Assembly (NCBI GenBank): GCA_028280805.1
Contig: JANQLB010000103.1
Coordinates: forward strand, 20,308 to 84,307
DNA from: Tissierellales bacterium
Lineage (GTDB): Bacteria; Bacillota; Clostridia; Tissierellales; VENL01
DNA: 64,000 bases
Reading direction: 5' to 3'
Below the pieces are notes generated by a model that did not search any database, had not been told where the DNA came from, and saw only the letters and a program-made list of their open reading frames with translations. Position 1 is the stretch's first letter. Each line of letters starts with the position of its first letter. The translations under genes and the position numbers were made by a program. Shown here piece after piece: positions 34,665-43,100 of this stretch.

Positions 34665-35421
34665 CTCTAATGTCACCCCCTAACAATGCAACCACATCTA
34701 AGATTTGATTGAAAAATTGCTTGCGAGTATTTTGTCCCTTTACTAACTCTGTGAAAATTTTGCCATCCTTAATAAACAAAATCCTATCACAATAACTTGC
34801 TGTAAAAGAATCATGAGTTACCATTAGAATAGTTGCTTCTAGCGCCTTATTTAAATGCGAAATCATTTCTATTAATATTTGAGCTGATTTAGAATCTAAT
34901 GCTCCTGTTGGTTCATCCGCTAAAACAATCTTAGGGTTAGTTATTAAAGCTCTGGCACATGCACAACGCTGTTTTTCTCCACCTGAAACTTCATAAGGAT
35001 ATTTTGAAAGAATATCTTCTATTCCTAATTCTCTAGCCACATTAATTACATTACTGTTAATTTCTGTCTTTTTGAATCTATTAATTGTTAATGCTAAAGC
35101 TATATTCTCATGAATAGTTAAAGTATCTAATAAATTAAAATCTTGAAATATGAACCCTAGATTTCGTCTTCTAAACTTTGCAATTTCTTTTTTACTAATC
35201 TCTGTTAAATCCTTATTATCTATATAAATGTGACCAGAGCTTACCTCATCAATAGTAGATATAATATTCAACAGTGTTGTCTTTCCAGAGCCTGAAGGTC
35301 CCATAACTCCAACGAATTCTCCCCTAGAAACATCAAAACTTATATCATCGATTGCCTTTACTACATTACCTTTGTTTCCATAATATTTCTCTACATTTTC
35401 TATTTTTAATATCTTATCCAT
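34654..35421 (-). CDS. bceA: BceA-type ABC ATP-binding protein
   Basis: A 255-residue ATPase. Walker A is GPSGSGKTTLLN near residue 40, followed by the MacB/Bce-style segment RRNLGFIFQDFNLLDTLTIHENI, signature VSGGEKQRCACARAL, Walker B IVLADEPTGALD and MVTHDS. The ATG at 35421 has GAGGTG 6 nt upstream. The start lies about 100 bp after the kinase gene's terminator, and that gap should hold the response regulator's binding site: GTGAC, GGTAAC and AAGTAAC boxes recur at 35478-35510. Confidence 0.9.
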   Translation of the reverse strand: MDKILKIENVEKYYGNKGNVVKAIDDISFDVSRGEFVGVMGPSGSGKTTLLNIISTIDEVSSGHIYIDNKDLTEISKKEIAKFRRRNLGFIFQDFNLLDTLTIHENIALALTINRFKKTEINSNVINVARELGIEDILSKYPYEVSGGEKQRCACARALITNPKIVLADEPTGALDSKSAQILIEMISHLNKALEATILMVTHDSFTASYCDRILFIKDGKIFTELVKGQNTRKQFFNQILDVVALLGGDIRDVR

Positions 35422-35519
35422 TATCATCACCTCGATAATATTTTACATCATTTTTCCCCTAGCTAATTCGATTAAACGTTACTTTTAAGTTACCACTTTG
35501 TCACTTTGAAAAAGCAAAA

Positions 35520-35534
35520 GAGCCTATACGGCTC
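35520..35534 (-). terminator. Terminator between sensor genes and pump genes
   Basis: GAGCC-GTATA-GGCTC followed by TTTTGCTTTTT on the minus strand. It overlaps the stop codon of the kinase gene and separates the two-component genes from the inducible pump genes. Confidence 0.75.
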
Positions 35535-36543
35535 CTAAATTACAAAAGTTTCCCTTTGGAAATGTAATTACTATTTTAGTATATAGATTTTCTTTTGACT
35601 CTGCTGTTATTAATAAACCTAATTTAACGCATAACTTTTTGCAAAGGTATAATCCTATTCCTGTTGATTTGTGATTCAATCTGCCTTTATTACCTGTGAA
35701 TCCTTTTTTAAATACACGGTTAATTTCATTATCTGGTATTCCTATACCATTATCCTCAATAATGAGTTGAATACCATTATTTATATGTTTAATGTATATC
35801 TTAACTATAGGAAATTCACTTCTTCTATATTTCACTGAATTAACTATTATTTGATTTATTATAAACTCTAACCATTTACTATCACAGTAAACATTTATAT
35901 TTATGTTAGCTATTTCAATATCTATATTATTTGAAATAAACATTCGCTTATTTCTTATGAGAACTTGGTTTACGCAATGCTCTAGTGAAATCTCTTTTAC
36001 AAGATAATCCTTTTCAACTTCCTCACTTCTAGCATAAAATAAAGCTTGTTCAACAAATCTATCTATGTTTTCTAATTCTTCTAATACTGCTCTTGAAGTT
36101 TTTGTCTTATTATTTTCTTCAATTAACTTAATAGATGATATTGGTGTTTTTACTTCATGAATCCACTGTTCAATATATTCATTGTAGTCTTTACGCTGAG
36201 TCTTAATTTTATTTATTTCCTCAAGCATAGACTTACTGGCTTTTTTCATTAGCGTATAATATGGAACTGCATCACTAAAGGAAGGTAAATCAATAATTTC
36301 ACTGATAAGATATTTCTTATCTAATCTTTCCACAGTTCTTAAAATATCATCAAAATATAATTTCCTTTTCCTATATTCATATATTAAAAACATTATAAAT
36401 ACAATAATCCAAGTTATTATAACAGTCAGTATAGTATCAAGTGTATTTCCTACGCTAAAAAGAAATATACTTAAAGTAATTAACGATACAAGATTTAAAA
36501 ATATAATATTGATTCTTCCTCTTAAATAATCTCCTAAACTCAT
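35524..36543 (-). CDS. BceS-type intramembrane-sensing histidine kinase
   Basis: A 339-residue kinase with two membrane helices near the N-terminus (IIFLNLVSLITLSIFLF and TILTVIITWIIVFIMFLIY) and almost no outside loop, which is the hallmark of Bce-type sensors that rely on the ABC pump for detection. The H-box is EYIEQWIHEVKTPISSIKL near residue 125, and the ATPase boxes are NQIIVNSVKY, EDNGIGIPDNEI and STGIGLYLCKKL. It overlaps the response regulator gene by 4 bp. Confidence 0.9.
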   Translation of the reverse strand: MSLGDYLRGRINIIFLNLVSLITLSIFLFSVGNTLDTILTVIITWIIVFIMFLIYEYRKRKLYFDDILRTVERLDKKYLISEIIDLPSFSDAVPYYTLMKKASKSMLEEINKIKTQRKDYNEYIEQWIHEVKTPISSIKLIEENNKTKTSRAVLEELENIDRFVEQALFYARSEEVEKDYLVKEISLEHCVNQVLIRNKRMFISNNIDIEIANININVYCDSKWLEFIINQIIVNSVKYRRSEFPIVKIYIKHINNGIQLIIEDNGIGIPDNEINRVFKKGFTGNKGRLNHKSTGIGLYLCKKLCVKLGLLITAESKENLYTKIVITFPKGNFCNLGAV

Positions 36544-37208
36544 ACTATATATCCTTGTCCTCTTTTAGTTTTTATAAAGTCTTTAACTCCAATACTTTCA
36601 AACTTATTTCTTATTCTAGTTATATTTACAGTAAGAGTGTTATCGTTTACAAATAAAGAACTATCCCATAAATATTCCATAATATCTACTCTAGATACTA
36701 TCTTTCCTTTATTAATTAATAAATAATGAAGTATTTTAAGTTCATTTTTAGTAAGCTCTATTTCTTGATCATTATGCTCTATTTTACTAGACAATATATT
36801 TAACTTAATACTATTATATTCTATAACATCAACTGATTTTTCGTTTGGATAAACTCTTTTTAAAAGTGAATTAATTCTAGCTAAAAGAATTTGTGTATTA
36901 TATGGTTTAGTGATAAAATCATCTCCACCCAAAGTTATACTCATAAGCTCATCAACATTAGTATTTTTACTTGTAACAAATATAATTGGTACTGTTGAAA
37001 AACTACGTATTTCTGTACATATTTTAAGTCCATCATCATAAGGCAAATTAATATCTAACAAAATTAAATGTGGTCTACTCTCCTTAACTATTTTAGGTAT
37101 ATTATTAAACTCATTAGTTTTTAAAGCAGAGTATCCATTTCGTACTAAAAGACTAGCTATCTCATTTTGCAATTGTTGATTATCTTCAACTATCATTATA
37201 TTAAACAT
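36540..37208 (-). CDS. BceR-type OmpR-family response regulator
   Basis: A 222-residue regulator. The receiver domain has the acid pair IMIVEDN, phospho-Asp in LILLDINLPYDDG (about residue 52), Thr/Ser in FVTSKNT and Lys in FITKPYN. The C-terminal winged helix ends in NITRIRNKFESIGVKDFIKTKRGQGYIV. It should be phosphorylated by the next gene's kinase and activate the bceAB genes. AAGGAG precedes the ATG. Confidence 0.92.
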   Translation of the reverse strand: MFNIMIVEDNQQLQNEIASLLVRNGYSALKTNEFNNIPKIVKESRPHLILLDINLPYDDGLKICTEIRSFSTVPIIFVTSKNTNVDELMSITLGGDDFITKPYNTQILLARINSLLKRVYPNEKSVDVIEYNSIKLNILSSKIEHNDQEIELTKNELKILHYLLINKGKIVSRVDIMEYLWDSSLFVNDNTLTVNITRIRNKFESIGVKDFIKTKRGQGYIV

Positions 37209-37545
37209 ATAATTTCTCCTTATAATAATACTTTTAGCAATATTTTATATGACATCTGATTTTATTATAATAAATATTCAATTAAAAATAAACTTTTAAG
37301 TTTTAAATCTCTTGCTTAAAATCTAATTTTTCATTTGTAAATTGGTAATTATGAAGTTAAATGTGAAAACGCTACCTTTTTATTGTGCAGTTTTCTCATT
37401 TATAATATAAGCTTATCAAATTTCAAACTTACTTATGTTATTGTTCACTTCTGTTTATACAGTCTATCATAACTCTTCGTCACCACCAATGTCATTTTCG
37501 ACGTCCCTACACCGTTCAAACACCAATAATCACACGAAAATAAGC

Positions 37546-37583
37546 AAAGCCATTTGAAATTCAATTAGTCTCAAATGGCTTTT
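37546..37583. terminator. Hairpin in the gap before the island genes
   Basis: AAAGCCATTTGA and TCAAATGGCTTT form a 12-bp stem with a 13-nt loop, followed by TTAATC. No intact gene adjoins it. The rest of 37209-37645 shows only AT-rich sequence and the response-regulator promoter region. Confidence 0.55.
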
Positions 37584-37645
37584 AATCAACAATACCTAAA
37601 TCTATATTTAACTATATAAAAGTAACTAAAAATCACTTCACAAGA

Positions 37646-37761
37646 TTTGAAGACCAGAGGCAACACCAGCCACCATCTACTCCCATATCTCTGTAATTAT
37701 TGGGACTACTATAGTATAGCATATTTTATTTTTATGTCAAGGGATAAAATTACCTATTAAG
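37646..37761 (-). repeat. Direct repeat, right copy: orphan tRNA-Sec 5' half plus promoter
   Basis: Bases 37646-37685 repeat the tRNA-Sec 5' half exactly, stopping in the anticodon loop, and the upstream flank keeps a promoter (TTGACA 37735-37740, TATACT 37713-37718, 16-bp spacer). The 3' half is absent. If the promoter is active, it makes a truncated tRNA-Sec RNA reading into foreign sequence. Confidence 0.8.
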
Positions 37762-37815
37762 ATGACGGTTTGACGGCGTAATAGAAAAGCTATCTAAAAC
37801 TAATCAAAACTAGTT

Positions 37816-38067
37816 TTAGATAGCTGAAATATTAAAAATACCTTGGTTTATTTTATTAGCTGCTTCCATCTCTACTTCACTGTAAACGTGTGAATACAAG
37901 TCCATGGTAATTACTATAGATGAATGTCCTAACCTAGTTGAAGCAACTTTAGCAGCTACGCCATTACTTATGATAAGGTTCACCGTACTGTATGTAACCG
38001 CGGTTTTTATTAACATTTCTGTAAAATATACATTAAAATATACATTATGACATTTAAATAGTAGCAT
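37816..38067 (-). pseudogene. Tyrosine integrase C-terminal remnant
   Basis: The frame ends with LIISNGVAAKVASTRLGHSSIVITMDLYSHVYSEVEMEAANKI in the protein, the C-terminal part of a phage-type tyrosine recombinase, including LGHSS and the catalytic Tyr in DLYSHV. The N-terminal 25 residues do not fit the family and no ribosome site precedes them. The break lies in the att-like sequence at 37964-38013, so the gene was probably split by a recombination event there. It lies next to the orphan tRNA-Sec half, as an integrase beside its att site would. Confidence 0.7.
37964..38013. repeat. att-like repeat S1
   Basis: This 50-bp stretch matches 38992-39041 at 36 of 50 ungapped positions. It contains TGATAAGGTTCACCGTA (37973-37989), which differs at one base from TGATACGGTTCACCGTA at the left end of the serine-recombinase element (44986-45002). 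It lies inside the integrase remnant. Confidence 0.55.
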
Positions 38068-38098
38068 ATTAGATGAGGATAAACTTAGATAAATTATT

Positions 38099-38869
38099 CT
38101 ATAGTTTCATTAGATTCTTTCTATGCCACTCTGTAAATGCCCATTTATTAGATCCCCCAATAAGAATATCTTCTAAATCTACTTTATCTTTACTTTTAAG
38201 TATAGACTTTAAATAATGAATTCTCATGTCAATAGCATGATCAATCTCTTCTTTTCCCACAAAATGTTTTCCGTGTGAGAGAATTAAAACTTCTGCATCT
38301 AGCGCTTTTATTAATTTAAGGCTATTCAAGTGCTCCTCTAAGCTACCATCATAGCCTATATTTGGCAGCGTAGGCTTTCCACTGACATCAGACATCAATA
38401 AATCTCCAACATGTGCAATTCTATCGTCTATCAAAGTCATTATGCTACACTTACTGTGACCTGGTGTCTCAAAAAAAGCCAATGAAAAATCTCCATACTT
38501 CTTTGTAGTATTATCTAAGATTATCTGCTGAGGTTTTCTGTAATCATGTTCTTTATCCCAGATAACATTACAATTATTAAAATTGTTCTCATAGTGAACG
38601 CTACATGATAAAATAGTATCCTCAAACACTGTAGCCCCAGCTGCATGATCAGGATGATAATGAGATAGAATTATCTCATCTACAGTTATATCTTTCGACA
38701 TAAGGTCATTTTTCACCACTGATGCCTGATTAGCAAAAGCAGTATCTATAAGCATAGCATTTTCTCCATTTGTTAAAACAGTAATATTGACCTCCATATG
38801 CGGATTATCTTCATTTTCAATAAACACATACTGACAAATGTTATTTTTGATCCATCTTATTTCTTTCAT
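38099..38869 (-). CDS. MBL-fold metallo-hydrolase (cassette gene)
   Basis: A 256-residue metallo-beta-lactamase-fold enzyme with the metal motif ILSHYHPDHAAG near residue 68, the second ligand His in ETPGHSKCS, Asp in HVGDLLMS, and His in LSHGKHF. The set is complete, so an active dinuclear-metal hydrolase is likely; the substrate is unknown. GGAGG lies 7 nt before the ATG. It is the only gene between the two att-like repeats at 37964 and 38992 and so looks like a one-gene cassette. It is not closely similar to the ComEC-type MBL protein at 39135. Confidence 0.82.
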   Translation of the reverse strand: MKEIRWIKNNICQYVFIENEDNPHMEVNITVLTNGENAMLIDTAFANQASVVKNDLMSKDITVDEIILSHYHPDHAAGATVFEDTILSCSVHYENNFNNCNVIWDKEHDYRKPQQIILDNTTKKYGDFSLAFFETPGHSKCSIMTLIDDRIAHVGDLLMSDVSGKPTLPNIGYDGSLEEHLNSLKLIKALDAEVLILSHGKHFVGKEEIDHAIDMRIHYLKSILKSKDKVDLEDILIGGSNKWAFTEWHRKNLMKL

Positions 38870-38991
38870 TAAAAAACCTCCAACTAATTTGATTTTTTCT
38901 CAAATCTAGTATAAACAATTAAACTCAAAAGATAAACACTTTGTAAAATATTGTCTTATATCTTTGATTCTTGGCTCTATTACCAACCTGT

Positions 38992-39041
38992 CGTTACTTA
39001 TGGTACCGCTCTCCGTATTGCACTAAACTGCGGTTTTTTCT
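38992..39041. repeat. att-like repeat S2
   Basis: Direct, diverged repeat of 37964-38013. Its right arm TGCGGTTTTTTCT (39029-39041) is an exact inverted copy of 44965-44977, so it also marks one edge of the protease-STAND module. The remaining bases of the 38870-39134 gap show no gene. Confidence 0.55.
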
Positions 39042-39134
39042 ATATACTAAAAATTTTGATTTGAATGTTAAGACTAATATACTTAAGAAAAATTATCACT
39101 TCTTTCATTATTTAGCGAAATTATGTTTTAATAC

Positions 39135-40127
39135 CTATTCAGTGATTTTCACTTCCATAAACTCTTGATCCTCAGAAGCATAGAAACATTCTATGTTATA
39201 CTCTTCCATTTCATCGTCTGAAAGAAGTCCATCATAAACACTTTTGTGATAATTAAAATATATTCGTACTTTCTTCTCTTTATCACGTTTTGGATTTTTA
39301 ACAATCATGGCAATAGTTGTTTTGTCAAGATATGAACCATTAGAACTCAGTAAATAGTTATGGACATCCACGCAATCAAGTAATGAGCAAGTTAAATTGA
39401 ATTTGCTACCATGATGTGATAATTTCAAATAATCTACCGGCAATCGGTTCTCCTCATGGTAACCCATTTCTCTAATCTTCTTTTCAATAATATCTGGGTA
39501 AGCATCGCCCAATAATAGAACTTTGGTTTCATATACTTTAATATATAGTGCAACACTAACTTTATTACTCGGTGATGTATCTATCGTTACATCCTCAAAT
39601 GAAATAGATTCAATATTTTTTCCCCAATCACATTTTTGTGATACTACTTGAACTGTACCTACTTTTTTCCATTTATATTCATAGTCCTTTAAATCATCTT
39701 TTGATGGTGATAATATTTTCAAGTCCTCGAATATATGCTCAACTTCACTTCGTTGATTATGTATATCTGAAATCATACTAATTCCGTTGTCAACAAATAT
39801 GCTAGCAACTGTATTTGCTTCTAGAAAACTTACTTCTTTTCGCATATCAGTTGTTACTGTATTAGGATAATTCATCCAAACTTGATCAACTAAACTAAGT
39901 AAATCATCCCTATGAGCAAGTGCTTTTATGCCACTAATATGATCTCTGTCAGTATGCGTTAATACAATTAGATTAACTCTCTCCTTGTTTTTTTTAGCTT
40001 CATTAATAATTCTAAACAATGTATCCTTGGCTGTAGTCACAAACCCTGCATCAATTATTACATTTTTATCCTGAAACTTAAGATAGATACAATCCCCACT
40101 CTTCACTTTATATAGCCTAATTATCAT
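39135..40127 (-). CDS. ComEC-type MBL-fold protein of putative defence module
   Basis: A 330-residue protein with a metallo-beta-lactamase fold of the ComEC/Rec2 C-terminal type: LTHTDRDHISG near residue 58 (ligands His58, Asp60, Asp62, His63), KVLLLGDAYPD, and LKLSHHGSKFN. The last motif, SHHGS, is typical of this subgroup. There are no membrane helices, unlike full ComEC. The ATG at 40127 has AGGTAGG overlapping the previous gene's stop, and the gap is 12 bp, so it is co-translated with the 1576-residue protease-NTPase protein. In type 1 AVAST (Avs1) systems an MBL protein accompanies a protease and a STAND NTPase; that precedent is the basis for the defence call. Confidence 0.75.
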   Translation of the reverse strand: MIIRLYKVKSGDCIYLKFQDKNVIIDAGFVTTAKDTLFRIINEAKKNKERVNLIVLTHTDRDHISGIKALAHRDDLLSLVDQVWMNYPNTVTTDMRKEVSFLEANTVASIFVDNGISMISDIHNQRSEVEHIFEDLKILSPSKDDLKDYEYKWKKVGTVQVVSQKCDWGKNIESISFEDVTIDTSPSNKVSVALYIKVYETKVLLLGDAYPDIIEKKIREMGYHEENRLPVDYLKLSHHGSKFNLTCSLLDCVDVHNYLLSSNGSYLDKTTIAMIVKNPKRDKEKKVRIYFNYHKSVYDGLLSDDEMEEYNIECFYASEDQEFMEVKITE

Positions 40128-40139
40128 AATCACACCTAC

Positions 40140-43100
40140 CTAGTATTCTATTTTTTGTCGAATAAACAACGCAAATGAAGATGGAGCATTACACCCAATG
40201 ACAGTAATCATTTCATAAAAGCAATCCCGTTGTTCTTTATTCAAATTATTATATTCCCAATATATTTTTTCAAGTAACATTTCCCAACACCACAATAGAT
40301 TATCGTCATCAGAATACTTGACAACCTTAAGTGCTTCTATAAGCTTATCAAACCTCTTGAATACATATAGATAATCAAATTGTTTTGGATATTTCGTTAT
40401 GACTTTAGCCAACACTCTTAAGCCTATTGTTGAATCTGAGAAATCAACTAAATAGTCTAAATAGTTTTCTTCATGATCCTTGAATAATTTAATCTCGTCT
40501 GGCTTTATTTGATTCAACCATCTAGAACTTGACATCAATGTACTTTCAAGCATTCGCCCTACATCTAAATTACCAATGTTTAATACAAACCTATCTTTGG
40601 TACTAATACAAAGATCTCTTATCCTACCTCTCTCTAATACAACATTAACTACACGTTCAAAGTAATTCCATCCTTTTTCTGAACTCAATTTGCCATCATG
40701 TATGTAAGCTGCTAAAGTATCAACAACTTCTCCAGGTATTTTGTGAAATTTTTCAATTGAAGAAAATATCAGCATGTTCAATTTATTAATATCAACATCA
40801 CTTCTTATTGCCTTTATAATAAATGCTTCAATCGCTTTCTCGTAATACAACGTTGACTGCCCATACCAATTTTCATCATCACAATTTATGATATCTCTAA
40901 CTAATTGTTCCATTAGATCAACCAATAGATCTTCGTCCATCGAATTGTATAACTCTACGAGATAATTCAATACATGAAATCTTTCTGGGCAAAAACCTAG
41001 TTCAGAATTAATTTGTGGCAGGTCACCATTCAATATATTATCAACAATATGGTTTTTATGATTCATTTTTACCTGATTAAACTCATTAATCTCTATAACC
41101 TCGCCCTTCTTCAACCTTATGAACTGAGCATGACTTTCCTGATTGAATCTTAAGTATTCGATTAAAAATTTAACAAGTAATTCTCTTATATTCTTGAATG
41201 CGCCTTGTTTCACACATAAATCCTTCAAGATATTATGAATCTGTTGATTAAACGCCTCAGTACCAATTATTACTACAAAGAAAACCCTCACAATGGTTCT
41301 CTCGTTCACTTGTAGCTCTTTATCACTAAAACACTTCAATGCTTCATAAATATGTGTGATTTGCTCATTTCTATAATATGAGTTCCCAGAAATCAGTTCA
41401 TTCATCATATTAAGAAAAACCTTACACTCTTCTCCTCTTTCAGATTCCTGGGTAAGTTTACTGTTTTTCAAATAGAATAACGATATGGAAGGCTCAATAC
41501 CTGAACCTAAACTATCTGCTACGTCTTCATATTCATTATTCCTGTACTTAGTTATAAACTCATTTAATCCTTTTATATGTTCTTCCTCGTACGAGTTATA
41601 TCTTAACATAATGCAATAGTTATGATATTCTTGCCTTTTTCTTAGTAACCCATGCTGTATCTCATTACTTTCTTTTATCTTTTCAATTTCCACAGGTTTT
41701 GCTTGCATTACAATCTGTTTGTCATCATGATCTACAACAACAAAATTCCTAATATCAGTATTATGAAAGAAATTATACTCTGCTGTATCCGCAAAATCAT
41801 TTAACTTAATCAACTCCATTGTCGAATCAATAATTCCAAATGCAATTAGCTGATATTTTTCGATTCTTTGAACATTGATGAAAACTTCATCATACTGTAT
41901 TTTTCTATGTGGTAAGGCATCATACTTCTCTCTGTCAACTTTCGCAAAGGTATCAAAGTGAGGGAATTTAATATTAGACATTTCATTTATGTACCTTTGT
42001 GTTTCCATTTCTCGTATAAAATAATTTGTCACGAGACTTAAGAACAGTTCCCCGTATTTTTGATAATCATGAAGTATCAAACTCATAGCTACTCCAATCA
42101 AACTCATACTTTTTGTCCTTAAAATAAGTTTCTCAATATATTGTGAAATATTTTCTTCTTTTCCTTTGTCAAGCAATACTCGTTCTATTATCATTAACGT
42201 ACTTACAAGGAAGTTTGGCATACTAGGTGTGCCTCTGTATGCTAAGTAATGATTGTAGTCATCCAATATATGAAGATTCGTTTCCTTGTATTTCAACTCA
42301 ATCTTCGGTACTTCATAACCTTTTTTTTCTTGATTAAAATCCTTCCAACTACCGATTTTTGCGTTAATGAATTCAATAACAATATCAAATGTCTTATCAA
42401 AATCAGCCATAAATAACCCAAAGAAGCAATTTGAGAAAGAATATGGCTCTTTACAGTCCAAGCCCTCATTCAGATTATATATTTCGTGGTCATTATCCAA
42501 AGATGAATAGAATCTATGATGTCGCTTTTCAGTAAAGGACGTATTATTCAATATAAGCTCAATTAATTCATCATAAAATGCACTATAAAAATCATTATTA
42601 ACTAAAAACTTATTGTCTTGTTCATCCGATACTACGAGTAACGACTTAATAAAAAATTTATCGAATCTACTTTGCTCTCCTTCGACTATATTCGTATATG
42701 TTGAAATGGCATCTTCCTTCATATATGGAGCATATCCAGTAAAACACTCCGTAGCTAACTTGAACATCGATTCAAGCCTGTATCCATCCTGTTCCTGTAA
42801 GTGACTAACAGCTTCTGAAACAATCCTAATCCCCTTTTTCGCACGCTTGAAAAAATGTTCGCCATATATTTTGCCTATCCTCAATGATTCTTTTAAAACA
42901 TTTAGTACGTACAATCTATTACTGTCTGTAATTCTTTCTATATCATCAGCAAAATAATCAATAATTACAATCATTTGTGTATTAGGAATAACATTCCAAG
43001 AATAATACAGTTTTAGATTCCCACTCTTCAAACTACTTTCTCCTAGATCAATCGCATTTGAGGATACCGCCACTTCATAAACCCTCTTAACAAATGTAGT

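Noticed and set aside
38099..38869. First MBL gene considered as a third member of the protease-STAND module
   Set aside because: It is separated by an att-like repeat and 265 bp, has its own ribosome site, and belongs to a different MBL subgroup.
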